The notes beneath the pieces were generated by a model. It did not search any database. It was not told where the DNA came from and saw only the letters and a program-made list of their open reading frames with translations. Of a stretch of 64,000 nucleotides of DNA, positions 44,108-53,507 are shown piece after piece. Source of the stretch: UBA8437 sp963582065 (GTDB lineage: Bacteria; Planctomycetota; Planctomycetia; Planctomycetales; Planctomycetaceae). The stretch is taken from NCBI GenBank assembly GCA_963582065.1, contig CAUZRQ010000015.1, forward strand, positions 10,255 through 74,254, given 5' to 3'. The translations under genes were made by a program, and so were the position numbers. Each line of letters opens with the position of its first letter. Within the stretch, counting starts at the first letter, position 1.

Positions 44108-46258
44108 ATGCGACTCGGGCAGGAGGCCGCGGTTCTGCTGCTGGCTTTGTATGGGGCAATTGCCCCGGCCGTCGCGACAGCGCAGGAAAAGCCTGCGGTT
44201 CTTCCGGAGACCACGGTCCTCGGCAGGCGATCGCCCACCGCATCAACCCGCTCCTCGGAGACGAGGTTCGATCGCGCCACTGGCGTCCTCCGTTCGAGCC
44301 GTCTGGCTCGGGACGATCCGAGACAGACCTCTGTGATCGACATCGAGGCATTGCGCCGCCGGCAGCCGCTGGACATGGTCCAGGCTGTCGAGCGTGAAGT
44401 CGGAGTTCTCGTGCAACGTACCGGCCAGGGCCAGGCGTCCCCCTTCCTCCGAGGGCTCACCGGGCCGCAGACGGTTCTCCTGATTGATGGCATCCGGCTC
44501 AACAACGGGATCTTCCGTCTCGGACCCAATCAGTACTTCAACACGATCGATCCCGGGCAGGTGGATCACATCGAGGTGGTCCGCGGCCCTCAATCCGTGC
44601 TGTGGGGATCCGACGCCCTGGGCGGCGTGATCAACGTGGTCACCCGCCGCGCCGATCGTGTTCTGGACGGAATGCTCGACGACCGCGGTTTCCTGCTGAC
44701 ACAACGATTCCGTTCAGCCGACCTCGCCTCCTACACGCGGATCGGATTCGAGGGGCCCGCTGGCGAGGGGGGAGTCTGGGGCGGAGCGAGCTATCTGAAC
44801 GTCAATGACCTCGATCGAGGTGGAGCCCTCGGTCGTCAACCCCTGACCAGCTACAGCCAGTATGCCGGAGATATCCGTTACGACCTGCCGTTGGGACCGG
44901 ATCGCTCCCTGACGGTCGCACTGGTTCACTTCGAGCAGATGGATGTGCCGAGATCCGACAAGTTTCCCGGGGAACAAAGATTCTTCGATCCGCAACAACG
45001 CAACCTGGCCTACGTCCGGTGGCAGGGATTGCTCGACGACGGTCCGTTCGATGCCTTTGTCGCCACCCTCAGCTACCAGAGAACCAAGGAGGGATCGCAA
45101 CGCCGCAGGCCCCCCAGCAGTTCTTTAGAAGACCGCTCGGAGTTTGACGTCGACACCGCAGGACTCAGCCTGCTGCTTGCCCGCGATCTCGGCGAATGGG
45201 GCAAGCTGAGCGTCGGCGGTGACGGATACCATGACGATGTCGATGCGGTCAACAATCGCTTTGATCTTGTCGGCGGCGGCTCGGTCCCCGGCAACCCCCA
45301 ATTTCCACCCGACAGCTACTACTCGCGATTCGGCACGTTCCTGGAATGGGAATGGCCGGTTCTTGAGCGTTTGACCATCGTCAGCGGAGTGAGATATTCG
45401 TACATCGAGGCCGGTGGAACCGTCGGCGTGTTCGATACTGCTGATCCCGCTTTCCCCAACATCGAACCCCAGGACACGCCGATTGGGCCCAGCTACCAGG
45501 ACTGGACCGGTTCGGGGGGACTGGTATTCAAACTGAATCCGCAGTGGCACGTCACCGGGTCAATCGCCGAAGGGTTCCGGGCCCCTCTTTTGGATGAACT
45601 GACCTCCTACTCCGACAATGTCAACGAGGGAGTCGACCTGCCCACCACGGGGTTGGGTCCCGAGCACGCTGTCAGCCATGACGTCGGACTTCGCTGGGAT
45701 CTCGATAGATTTCGCGGACAGGTGTCCTATTACTGGATGGTCATCGATGGACTGATCGAGCGAGAACTTGTGGGGACCGATCCGGGTTCGGGCGTGGACT
45801 TCTTTCAGCGTCGCAATGTCGCCCGGGCCGAAATCGATGGCGTGGAACTCAACGGGTCCTGGACGTTTGATGACGAGTGGATGGCGTACGGGAATTTCTG
45901 GTACACGCTCGGCCGCAACCACACCGATTCCGAACCGGTGAGCCGAATCCCGCCGGCACAGGGGGTCATCGGCCTGCGTTGGCGGGAATTCGAGGGTGCC
46001 GACTGGCTGGATGTTTACTGCTGGCTCGCCGCCCGCCAGGATCGGCTCAGCAGTCGCGATATCCGCGACTCGCGCATCCCCGACGGTGGGACACCCGGAT
46101 ACAGCATCGTCACGGCCCGCTACGGGTGGCAGATGACGGACAACCAGGCGGTCATCCTCGGAGTCGAGAACCTCCTGGATCGTCCTTACCGCGTGCACGG
46201 ATCAGGGGTCGACGGGTCGGGCATTTCCGCCACCGTCGGTTACGAGTTGCGTCGCTAA
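44108..46258 (+). CDS. TonB-dependent outer membrane receptor
   Basis: This 716-residue protein has a signal peptide ending near AVATAQ and a plug domain: SVIDIEALRRRQPLDMVQAV, FLRGLTGPQTVLLIDGIRLN, then VEVVRGPQSVLWGSDALGGVINVV-like sequence. An approximately 500-residue beta-barrel follows with alternating aromatic strands. The end (GVDGSGISATVGYELRR) fits the closing strand. It imports a ligand such as a siderophore, vitamin or oligosaccharide across the outer membrane with TonB energy. ATG 44108 follows GGAGGG. It is divergent from the PSCyt1 cassette and convergent with the M3 peptidase gene, overlapping its stop by four bases. Confidence 0.9.
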   Translation: MRLGQEAAVLLLALYGAIAPAVATAQEKPAVLPETTVLGRRSPTASTRSSETRFDRATGVLRSSRLARDDPRQTSVIDIEALRRRQPLDMVQAVEREVGVLVQRTGQGQASPFLRGLTGPQTVLLIDGIRLNNGIFRLGPNQYFNTIDPGQVDHIEVVRGPQSVLWGSDALGGVINVVTRRADRVLDGMLDDRGFLLTQRFRSADLASYTRIGFEGPAGEGGVWGGASYLNVNDLDRGGALGRQPLTSYSQYAGDIRYDLPLGPDRSLTVALVHFEQMDVPRSDKFPGEQRFFDPQQRNLAYVRWQGLLDDGPFDAFVATLSYQRTKEGSQRRRPPSSSLEDRSEFDVDTAGLSLLLARDLGEWGKLSVGGDGYHDDVDAVNNRFDLVGGGSVPGNPQFPPDSYYSRFGTFLEWEWPVLERLTIVSGVRYSYIEAGGTVGVFDTADPAFPNIEPQDTPIGPSYQDWTGSGGLVFKLNPQWHVTGSIAEGFRAPLLDELTSYSDNVNEGVDLPTTGLGPEHAVSHDVGLRWDLDRFRGQVSYYWMVIDGLIERELVGTDPGSGVDFFQRRNVARAEIDGVELNGSWTFDDEWMAYGNFWYTLGRNHTDSEPVSRIPPAQGVIGLRWREFEGADWLDVYCWLAARQDRLSSRDIRDSRIPDGGTPGYSIVTARYGWQMTDNQAVILGVENLLDRPYRVHGSGVDGSGISATVGYELRR

Positions 46259-48069
46259 CTGGACAGTTCCTCGAACCGGGCCACTCTCTCGGCGACCACA
46301 TCGAGGCTGCGATTCCAGAAGTCGGGCTGTTGCAGGTCGTGTCCGAAGGAATCGGCCACCGCATCCTCGGTGCAACGGTCACCGGTGGCGAGCAGAAAGC
46401 GACGGTACTGCTCGGGAAATTCGCCTTCGCCGCCCTCCCGCGCCAACGCATAAAGCCCAAGCGACAAGAGGTAACCGAACGTGTAGGGGAAGTTGTAGAA
46501 CGGCAGGGAGCTGATGTAGAAGTGCAGCTTCGAGATCCAGAAGGTGTCGTTCCAGCCGTCATCGCCCAGTGCGCCAAGGTAGGCCTGTTCCTGGGACTCG
46601 ACCATCAGCTCCGAAAACCGTTCGGCAGACAGTTCGCCCGTTGTCCGTTCGGCATGAAATCGATCCTCGAACAGGAATCGGGCGTGAATGTTCATCAGGA
46701 ACCCAACCGAGTCAGAGAGCATCGTATCCAGGATTGCCAGTTTGCCGGACCGTGCTTCGGTGGCCTCCAGTCGTTCCTCGCCCAGCACAGCCTCGGCGAA
46801 CGTCGATGCCGTTTCGGCAAGGTTCATCGGGTAATCCTGAAGAAACAACGGTTGGTCGCGAAGGACGAAAGAGTGATACGCATGGCCGATCTCGTGAGCG
46901 AGAGTGGACATGCTGTCGAGTGTGCCGACGTAGGTCATGAAAATGCGTGATTGCTGATGTGCGGGAAATCCGGTGCAGAATCCCCCCTGACGCTTTCCGT
47001 CGCGATTCTCGGCCTCGATCCAACGATCGACAATCGTCGTTCGGGCAAATTCGCCGAATTCCGGCGAGAAGCGGCCGAACGAATTGATGATCAGTTCGCA
47101 GGCGGTGTCGTAGTCAATGTCGGCCGATTCCGACTGGGTGGTCGGCAGCGGAGCCTGCAGGTCGTACCAGCAGAGATGGTCGAGTCCAAGGAGACGGGAC
47201 TTGGACGAGAGATAACCCAGCAGAGTGTCCTTGCGATCGTCGACGGCGGACCACATTGCTTCGAGCGTCTGTCGCTCCATCCGGTTGAAATGCAACGGGG
47301 CCGAAAGATGGTCCTGCAGTCCAAGTCGTCTGTACTTGGTCAGTCGCGTTCCGGCGATGTGGTTCAGTGCATCTGAACAGGTGTCGGAGACACTCCGCCA
47401 GGCCTTCACCGAAGCAAAGTAGTTGTTCTGTCGGACCGTGCGGTCGGCGGAGTCAAATTGGATCTGACCGGGCGACCGCTCAACCAACTCTCCCTGTTCC
47501 ATCACACTGATCCGCAGGGCGCCGGAGAGACGATCGTAGAGGCGGCCCCAGGCATGGAGTCCGTCCACATCGAGTTCGGCCGCAAGGAGTTCCTGGTCAC
47601 GGGGAAGTCGCAGTGAGGCCAGGGTTCGCTGATCGCTCAGCCAGTAACCGATTCGCTCCAGTTCGGGGCTGGCCGCAAGGCATTCGACCAACTGCTCGGG
47701 ACTGGCTGCCTGAAGACTCAACTGCAGGGCCATGGCAATTCGTGCTCGTTGTGGGCCCAGTGAAGACAGTTCGGCCTCGAGTCCATGAAGTTGTCGATTG
47801 TTGGCATCGGCAGCCGCATGGCAGCCGATGAAGGCGTCCAGTTCGGTGCCGCGACTGGCGACACCCTCGTACGATTTCAGAAAATCTTCCCATTCGGCCA
47901 ACACATCGGGATCTGCAGAATTCAGTGCCGGCAGCGAATCGGCTCGATCGGCTAGAGCAAGCAGATCGGTGCGATAGGTTTTCAGCAAAGCCGTGAAATC
48001 TTCGGTGTCGGGTGAAGGGGCGAGAGATTCGAGATCCCAGGTCTGAGTGTATGTGGTGGATGACGTCAT
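46255..48069 (-). CDS. M3-family oligoendopeptidase
   Basis: This 604-residue zinc metallopeptidase carries the catalytic sequence TLAHEIGHAYHSFVL (HExxH type) in its C-terminal third. It is followed by YPMNLAETASTFAEAVL with the third ligand glutamate. The N-terminal half is helical, as in oligoendopeptidase F. It hydrolyses short peptides in the cytoplasm. ATG 48069 is chosen because MTSSTTYTQTWDLESL begins the typical N-terminus and upstream codons enter the STAS promoter region. It converges on the TonB receptor gene. Confidence 0.92.
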   Translation of the reverse strand: MTSSTTYTQTWDLESLAPSPDTEDFTALLKTYRTDLLALADRADSLPALNSADPDVLAEWEDFLKSYEGVASRGTELDAFIGCHAAADANNRQLHGLEAELSSLGPQRARIAMALQLSLQAASPEQLVECLAASPELERIGYWLSDQRTLASLRLPRDQELLAAELDVDGLHAWGRLYDRLSGALRISVMEQGELVERSPGQIQFDSADRTVRQNNYFASVKAWRSVSDTCSDALNHIAGTRLTKYRRLGLQDHLSAPLHFNRMERQTLEAMWSAVDDRKDTLLGYLSSKSRLLGLDHLCWYDLQAPLPTTQSESADIDYDTACELIINSFGRFSPEFGEFARTTIVDRWIEAENRDGKRQGGFCTGFPAHQQSRIFMTYVGTLDSMSTLAHEIGHAYHSFVLRDQPLFLQDYPMNLAETASTFAEAVLGEERLEATEARSGKLAILDTMLSDSVGFLMNIHARFLFEDRFHAERTTGELSAERFSELMVESQEQAYLGALGDDGWNDTFWISKLHFYISSLPFYNFPYTFGYLLSLGLYALAREGGEGEFPEQYRRFLLATGDRCTEDAVADSFGHDLQQPDFWNRSLDVVAERVARFEELSS

Positions 48070-48179
48070 CGGTTTCCTGCAAATCGTGTCGAAGAGGTGA
48101 CGAAGAGGACTCTGAGTGTTTCTAGCGGTCCGGTCGCCGCTGCGCCAAGGCACGCGGTATTTGCCCCGCGGCCAACTAC

Positions 48180-48208
48180 TTGACAGTGCATTCGGCAAAC
48201 CGCATGAT
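48180..48208 (+). promoter_or_regulatory. Promoter of the STAS gene
   Basis: TTGACA (48180-48185) is a perfect -35 box. CATGAT (48203-48208) matches four of six -10 bases at the optimal 17-base spacing. Transcription would start near 48215. GGGGAG precedes the ATG at 48263. The M3 peptidase is transcribed in the opposite direction from the same gap. Confidence 0.6.
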
Positions 48209-48262
48209 TCAAATGAAATGGCGTAGTAGCCGTTCTCGAGCCAACCAGAAGGGGAGTTTCGC

Positions 48263-48619
48263 ATGGCGGCAAGTCATCGCCGGCTTGATCTTGAGGATGT
48301 CGGTGAAGTCACAGTGGCACGATTCATCGACAAGAAAATCCTTGATGAAACCAATATCCAGGTCATCGGAAACCAGATGTTTGCGTTGGTCGAGGATGAT
48401 GGGCGTCGCAAGATCCTGCTGGATTTCAGTAACGTCGAGTACCTCTCGAGTGCTGCGCTGGGCAAGCTGATTGTCATGGACAAAAAGGTCAAGGCCGCAC
48501 AGGGGCAACTGAAAATGTGCTCTGTGCGCCCCGACATCCTCGAGGTCTTCAAGATCACTCGACTCAACAAGCTCTTCGCGATCTTCGATTCTCGAGAACA
48601 GGCTCTGGAGGGATTCTGA
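48263..48619 (+). CDS. STAS-domain anti-sigma factor antagonist
   Basis: This 118-residue single STAS domain has LLDFSNVEYLSSAALGKLIVMDKKV, matching the RsbV/SpoIIAA strand-helix region. In that region a serine (in LSSAALG) is the site phosphorylated by the partner kinase. Such proteins bind RsbW-like anti-sigma factors when unphosphorylated. An RsbW-like gene follows 129 bases downstream, so the two likely form a partner-switching pair. It has its own good promoter and a strong ribosome-binding site. No PP2C phosphatase or sigma gene is nearby. Confidence 0.9.
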   Translation: MAASHRRLDLEDVGEVTVARFIDKKILDETNIQVIGNQMFALVEDDGRRKILLDFSNVEYLSSAALGKLIVMDKKVKAAQGQLKMCSVRPDILEVFKITRLNKLFAIFDSREQALEGF

Positions 48620-48748
48620 CCAGTTGTGGTGCCCGCGGGATCCACTCCGCGGTCGCGTCCGTAAGATTTCGGCTCACTCGGGTCTTACACCCCGAAACGA
48701 ATCCAACGGACTTCTCTTCCCCCAGTCGCCTCGCCGGGCAAGCCCTTG

Positions 48749-49174
48749 ATGACCTCTTCAGCGGACGATTTCACCGTCAAAATTGCCAGCGAAACGTCCC
48801 AGGGCCGCGCGGTCCAAGAACGGATCATCGGGCTGCTTGAGACGCGGGCCTTTCCGGATCGGGACCTCTTCGGAGTCCGCTTGGCGCTGGAGGAGGCGCT
48901 GGTCAACGCGATCAAGCACGGTAACGGAATGGACCCGTCAAAAGAGGTCCACATTGACTGCAGCTTCGATGAGGATCGGGTGACCATCGTCATCCAAGAC
49001 GAAGGGCCTGGGTTCGACGTGGGGAACGTCCCGGATCCCACCACCGATGAGAATCTCGACAAGCCGGGAGGGCGGGGCATCATGCTGATGCGGTCGTTCA
49101 TGAGCCGCGTCGAGTACAACGATTCGGGAAATCGCCTGTTGCTCGAAAAGGTCCGCGACGCCGCCGCCGACTGA
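48749..49174 (+). CDS. RsbW-like anti-sigma / serine kinase (HATPase_c)
   Basis: This 141-residue GHKL ATPase shows N-box ALEEALVNAIKHGN, G1-box IQDEGPGFDVG and G2-box GGRGIMLMRSFM. These are the nucleotide-binding motifs of the RsbW/SpoIIAB family. It probably phosphorylates the upstream STAS protein and sequesters a sigma factor or other target. ATG 48749 is preferred over an adjacent TTG at 48746. It is convergent with the WD40 gene. Absence of a linked sigma gene means its target is unknown. Confidence 0.9.
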   Translation: MTSSADDFTVKIASETSQGRAVQERIIGLLETRAFPDRDLFGVRLALEEALVNAIKHGNGMDPSKEVHIDCSFDEDRVTIVIQDEGPGFDVGNVPDPTTDENLDKPGGRGIMLMRSFMSRVEYNDSGNRLLLEKVRDAAAD

Positions 49175-49210
49175 AGCCCCGGTCGGTGTGAGAATCCGGC
49201 CGAATGACCT

Positions 49211-50248
49211 TCAGGCAGATTTTGCGGTGAACTGCACAATCTGCAGCTTCCGGTCGACTTGCGCCACGGCTGCCTGGCGTCCGTCGGGAGCCAGGTCGAT
49301 GGCGCGACCGCCCCCGGAGAGCTTGAACGTGTGGAAGGGCTTTTCACTGTCCGGTTTCCAGAACCAAAGCGCCCCGGACGGCGACCCGGAACCGACGAGG
49401 AATCCGTCGGGGTGAAAACGGATTCCCCAGGCCATGCCGCCCGAGTCGACCCGCAGTTTCTTCCGGAATTCCCCTTTCTCCCAATCCATCAGCAGCACCA
49501 TCGGCTTGTGGGTGCCGGCAAAGGCGTTGGTGACCTCGGTCAAGCCGGCGACGGCCAGGAACTTGCCGTCGGGACTGAACCGCATGTCCCGGGCGCCACC
49601 CATGTCGGCTCGGAACTTCTGGTCGAAGCCCCACATGAACTTCGCCTCCCATTGCCGGGTCACCTTGCCGGTGGCCAGTTCCCACTCGTTGATCACTCCC
49701 ATCAGGTCAAACGACGCCAGGCGTTTGCCGTCGGGGTGGAAGACCACCGCATAGGGATATCGCTGGTGTCCCTTGAAGACGCGGACGAGTTCCCAGGTCG
49801 AGGTGTCCCAGATCTTCAACAGGTTGTCGTTGCCGCAAGAGGCCAGCAGTCGGCCATCGGGACTGGTTCGCACCCAGCGAACCCAGCCGTCATGGGCCAC
49901 CAGCATTCGCGCCGGTACGGGTGCGGGATCGCCCAGGGGCCAGATGCCGATGCGGTCGTCATACCCTCCCGAATACAACCACCGCCCGTCCGGAGAGAAG
50001 TCGAACGAACGAACCCAGCTGTTGTGCCCATGCAGGATCGTGCGGGCCGATTGGGGCCCGGCCAGCGGCCAACGGTAGATGTGGAAGTTCTCGGCAGCGG
50101 CGACAACGTAGGTCCCCGTCGGATCGATCCGGCACGTGGTCAGTGGCACCTCATCAATCGTGAATGTCCGGACAACATGCGTCTTCTTCGGATTGATCGA
50201 CAACGGCAGATCACGCGGCAGCGCCGGTGGCGGTGGTTGCGGGTTCAT
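49211..50248 (-). CDS. WD40-repeat protein
   Basis: This 345-residue beta-propeller is made of repeated units such as FDFSPDGRWLYSGGYDDRIGIW, VRTSPDGRLLASCGNDNLLKIW and VVFHPDGKRLASFD. Six to seven WD repeats can be counted. No catalytic residue is seen; propellers usually bind other proteins. There is no signal peptide in the predicted start, which has a proline-rich segment. The gene overlaps the DUF1501 gene upstream by four bases, so it belongs to the same minus-strand operon. Confidence 0.88.
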   Translation of the reverse strand: MNPQPPPPALPRDLPLSINPKKTHVVRTFTIDEVPLTTCRIDPTGTYVVAAAENFHIYRWPLAGPQSARTILHGHNSWVRSFDFSPDGRWLYSGGYDDRIGIWPLGDPAPVPARMLVAHDGWVRWVRTSPDGRLLASCGNDNLLKIWDTSTWELVRVFKGHQRYPYAVVFHPDGKRLASFDLMGVINEWELATGKVTRQWEAKFMWGFDQKFRADMGGARDMRFSPDGKFLAVAGLTEVTNAFAGTHKPMVLLMDWEKGEFRKKLRVDSGGMAWGIRFHPDGFLVGSGSPSGALWFWKPDSEKPFHTFKLSGGGRAIDLAPDGRQAAVAQVDRKLQIVQFTAKSA

Positions 50249-51501
50249 GCCAGCAGTTCCTGGATCGGCTGCTTCGCCGGATCACCGATCGGGACCGTGC
50301 GACCGTCCAGCGTGTGGTAGGCGGTGCTGTCGATCCCGAGAGCCCGGAAATAGGTGTGGAACAGGTGGCCGCCATCGACCTCCCGTTCGGACACCGCGGT
50401 GCCCTGTTTGTTGGTGGCCCCGACGATCGCTCCGGGCACGATTCCCTGTCCACCCAGTGCAATCGACCAGGCCGTGCCCCAGTGGTCCCGCCCGTAGCGG
50501 ACGTTGATCTTGGGGGTCCGACCGAATTCCGAGTAAATCATCACCAACGTGCTCTCGAGCATCCCCGATGTGTGCAGATCGTCGAGCAGCATGCAGAAGG
50601 TCTTGTCGAATTCGCCGAGCTGTTCGAGATGGAAGTTGAAGTTTTCGGCGTGGGTGTCGTAACCGTGGTGGGTGACCTTGACCACCGTTCCGCCGTTCTC
50701 GAGCAACGTCCGGGCCAGCAGGCAGTTGCGTCCGAAGGGGTGACGCCCGTAACGGTCCAGGTCCTTGCCCGAAGGCTCACCCTCGAAAAGATCGCGGCGG
50801 GCCATCAGCTTTTCGGCCATGTCGAACGAGGCGTTGTACGAATCGGTAAACGTCTTCTGGCCACCGCGGCCCGAGAACCGCTGGTTGAGCCGTTTCAGCA
50901 GGTTGCGACTGCGAACCGCGGCGTCTGCGGTGACGGTCTTCGGCCGAACGAGATTGGCGGGAACCTTGGGACCGGCCAGTTTCAACTGCCCGTACCGGGC
51001 ATCGAGAAAGGCATTGGTGTAGTCGGTCAGTCCGCGGGTGGTCACATGCAGGTAGCCGGGCAGGGGCGCGTTGTCGGGCATCAGGTACTTCGCGGCCACC
51101 GAGCCGACATACGGGAACCTGCCGCTGCGGCGTCCCATCTCCATGAACAGCCGGCCGTCGTGGTGGCTGTTGGTCTTGAGGTTGATGCCGCGGACGATCG
51201 ACAGCAGGTGCATCCGCTGGGCGGTGTGAGGCAGCAACTCGCAGATGTGCATGCCGGGCACCGACGTGGGAATGGCCCGGAACGGACCGCCATAAAGTGT
51301 GCCGGGTTTCGGGTCCCAACTCTCCAGCTGGCTCACGCCCCCCTGCAGGTAGACCTGGAGCACACGCTTCTGTTTCTTTTCGAGTTGCTCAGAGACGGCC
51401 GGCGTCGTCAGGCCGGCCACTCCGGCCGCAGCTCCGGTGGCCATGAAGCCGCGTCGCGTAAGCGCGTGGTCGATGCGGTGGCATCCGTGATCGCGTTGCA
51501 T
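50245..51501 (-). CDS. DUF1501 protein, short version
   Basis: This 418-residue protein has a Tat-like signal (LTRRGFMATGAAAGVAGL). The DUF1501 start QKRVLQVYLQGGVSQLESWDPKPG follows. Later come NCLLARTLLENGGTVVKV and YSEFGRTPKINVRYGRDHWG. It is somewhat shorter than the DUF1501 proteins at 35550 and 39255. It follows the DUF1549/DUF1553 gene by 35 bases and overlaps the WD40 gene by four. So this third cassette has the order DUF1549/DUF1553, DUF1501, WD40. Confidence 0.9.
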   Translation of the reverse strand: MQRDHGCHRIDHALTRRGFMATGAAAGVAGLTTPAVSEQLEKKQKRVLQVYLQGGVSQLESWDPKPGTLYGGPFRAIPTSVPGMHICELLPHTAQRMHLLSIVRGINLKTNSHHDGRLFMEMGRRSGRFPYVGSVAAKYLMPDNAPLPGYLHVTTRGLTDYTNAFLDARYGQLKLAGPKVPANLVRPKTVTADAAVRSRNLLKRLNQRFSGRGGQKTFTDSYNASFDMAEKLMARRDLFEGEPSGKDLDRYGRHPFGRNCLLARTLLENGGTVVKVTHHGYDTHAENFNFHLEQLGEFDKTFCMLLDDLHTSGMLESTLVMIYSEFGRTPKINVRYGRDHWGTAWSIALGGQGIVPGAIVGATNKQGTAVSEREVDGGHLFHTYFRALGIDSTAYHTLDGRTVPIGDPAKQPIQELLA

Positions 51502-51536
51502 GGATCGGTCTCTTGAATTCGAGTGTCGGGAGGACG

Positions 51537-53312
51537 TTAGTGATTGAACCGGAATTCGGCCGACAGCAGCAAGGCCCAGGTCAATTCGGTCACCGCGTCG
51601 GTCCGCTTGGTGACCTTCTTGAGGTATTCACTCACCTCGGATCGTTCGGATGCGGTCGGCAGGCGATTCAATACGACGATATACAATTCTTCGGCGATGG
51701 CTGCCGAATCATCCAGCTTGGCCAACCGGCCGGTGAGATTTGTCTTGGTCGGCTTCAGCCACTCGCGAAGCAATTGCCCGTTGACGAGGAACAGGGCCTG
51801 GGGCGCCGTTGCAGAAAACGACGTGCTCTGGCCGCCATCAGCGGCGAATTGTGTCACAAAGGTCTTGATGTGTCCGTCGACAGCCTTGCTGAGGGCTGCT
51901 TCGACCGCGGCTGGAGAGGGCGATGATTCGGTGTTGCTCTTCTCCGGTTTCTTGCCGGCGGCGTCCTTCTTGGCCTTGCCCGCATCTTTCGCAGCCTTCT
52001 TCTTATCGTTGGCCTTCTTGTCCTTGGCCTTCTTGTCCGCTTCGGATTTCAATTTGGCGAGAGTCGAGTTCTGTACCGCCTCCAAAAACCCGGTGGCCTC
52101 CATCGTGGCCCAGGCGTACTGTTCGGGACTCAATGGCTTCAACAGTCCCACCGCAAAGTGACGACGAGCCGTATCGACCGACTCCTCCCTGGGGCGACTG
52201 CTCCGCTGGTAGGCTCGCGTGCGGGCCAACTCTCCGAGCAACCATCGCATGTCGTAGCCACGCGCGTGCAAGCGATCACCCAGCAGGTCGAGCAGCTTGG
52301 GGTGCGATGGCGGGTTAGCAACGTGAGCCAGGTCGAGAGGTTCCACCAGGCCCCGGCCCATCATCGCGGCCCACAGCCTGTTGGCAATGTTCAGACGGAA
52401 AGCCCGGTTTTCCTTGGCCGTCACGGCCTGTCCGAGTTGCTGGCGACGACTGTACTTGGGGACACCGACGGCCGTTTTGCCCGGCTTGGTGACATACTGC
52501 TTGGAAGTCCCCTTGGGGTCGGGGATCTCGGGGAGATCCAGAACCCGGGGATCTGTCTTTCCCTTGGTGTCATCAAAGGCCGAAGTGAACGTCACATCCC
52601 CCTCGGCCTTTTCACCGAGGGACTTCTTCTTCGACTTCGGATCGGTGAACAGGTAGCTGCGATCAAGGAAGGCCTTCAGGCCGTGAAAGTGCCGTTGCAG
52701 GTAAGCCTCGACGACCGGGTGGTTGTGACACTGAGCACACTCGAGATCTTTGCCGAGAAAAATGCGTCCGACATCCCTGGTGACGACGGTGAGGTCAAAT
52801 TCGCGGTCGAGATAAAAGCGTGCCCGCGGACGCGTCTTTGCGTCGGCACCACCATCGACGAGAATCTCGCGAGACAACTGATCCCACGAACGGTTCTCGG
52901 TGGCCGCCTTTCGCAGGTAAGCCTGCCATCCTGCGGAGGCAACGTTCTCGGAAGTCCGCCGCTCCATCAGCATCCAATCCAGCAGATACTGCATTCGCCG
53001 AGCGTGTGCCGGACTTCCCAGGAGTTGCTTGATTGCCTCGTCCCGCTTCTCGGCCGATGGTCGCTTGTCGGCCAAAAACCGCCGAGTGGCCTCGCCAGAC
53101 GGGATGGTCGCCGTCAGATCCAGCGTCACCCGACGCAGAAACTCCGCATCACTGCAGGTTGACGACGCGTGCGTGGCAAACTCCGGAAGAGCCGCCTCAA
53201 TCAGGCGATCGATCTCCGGGGCCAGGCTCTTTGCCTTCTCGGCAGCCGGAAGTGCCGCCGCAACCTGCGCGAACGCAACGGCGACGATCAAACTGCGAAA
53301 AGATACTCCCAT
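51537..53312 (-). CDS. DUF1549/DUF1553 protein with lysine-rich insert
   Basis: This 591-residue exported protein starts with a signal (SLIVAVAFAQVAAALPA). DUF1549 contains RRVTLDLTATIPSG and the CxxCH sequence ECAQCHNHPVVEAYL. DUF1553 has FRLNIANRLWAAMMGRGLVEP and the terminal AIAEELYIVVLNRLPTASE. A basic low-complexity insert of Lys, Ala and Asp (about residues 415-475) interrupts DUF1553. There is no separate PSCyt1 domain. It heads the operon with the short DUF1501 and WD40 genes. ATG 53312 is chosen because the signal peptide starts there. Confidence 0.87.
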   Translation of the reverse strand: MGVSFRSLIVAVAFAQVAAALPAAEKAKSLAPEIDRLIEAALPEFATHASSTCSDAEFLRRVTLDLTATIPSGEATRRFLADKRPSAEKRDEAIKQLLGSPAHARRMQYLLDWMLMERRTSENVASAGWQAYLRKAATENRSWDQLSREILVDGGADAKTRPRARFYLDREFDLTVVTRDVGRIFLGKDLECAQCHNHPVVEAYLQRHFHGLKAFLDRSYLFTDPKSKKKSLGEKAEGDVTFTSAFDDTKGKTDPRVLDLPEIPDPKGTSKQYVTKPGKTAVGVPKYSRRQQLGQAVTAKENRAFRLNIANRLWAAMMGRGLVEPLDLAHVANPPSHPKLLDLLGDRLHARGYDMRWLLGELARTRAYQRSSRPREESVDTARRHFAVGLLKPLSPEQYAWATMEATGFLEAVQNSTLAKLKSEADKKAKDKKANDKKKAAKDAGKAKKDAAGKKPEKSNTESSPSPAAVEAALSKAVDGHIKTFVTQFAADGGQSTSFSATAPQALFLVNGQLLREWLKPTKTNLTGRLAKLDDSAAIAEELYIVVLNRLPTASERSEVSEYLKKVTKRTDAVTELTWALLLSAEFRFNH

Positions 53313-53441
53313 CGAGCAACCTGAGGGACGTTGTTGGTGGTCCACGTCGACGCCGACATCCAGTCTAACATCCCGGTTGTGACGGGACATCCCCTGTTGT
53401 GCCGAGCCGCCCCAACCAAAACCGGTGGCAGAAGAAACAAA

Positions 53442-53477
53442 TATGGCCCTATACCGATTGACTATGGCCATACCCGG
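53442..53477 (+). promoter_or_regulatory. Paired TATGGCC repeats in a putative promoter
   Basis: TATGGCCCTATACCG (53442-53456) and TATGGCCATACCCGG (53463-53477) are near-identical and 21 bases apart (two helical turns). The second contains the palindrome TATGGCCATA. It lies between TTGACT (53458-53463) and TACGGT (53480-53485), a weak promoter. Such spacing fits an operator bound by the ribbon-helix-helix-like protein encoded just downstream. Binding is not shown. Confidence 0.4.
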
Positions 53478-53507
53478 TCTACGGTGGGTTATTCAATCGC
53501 ACCACCG

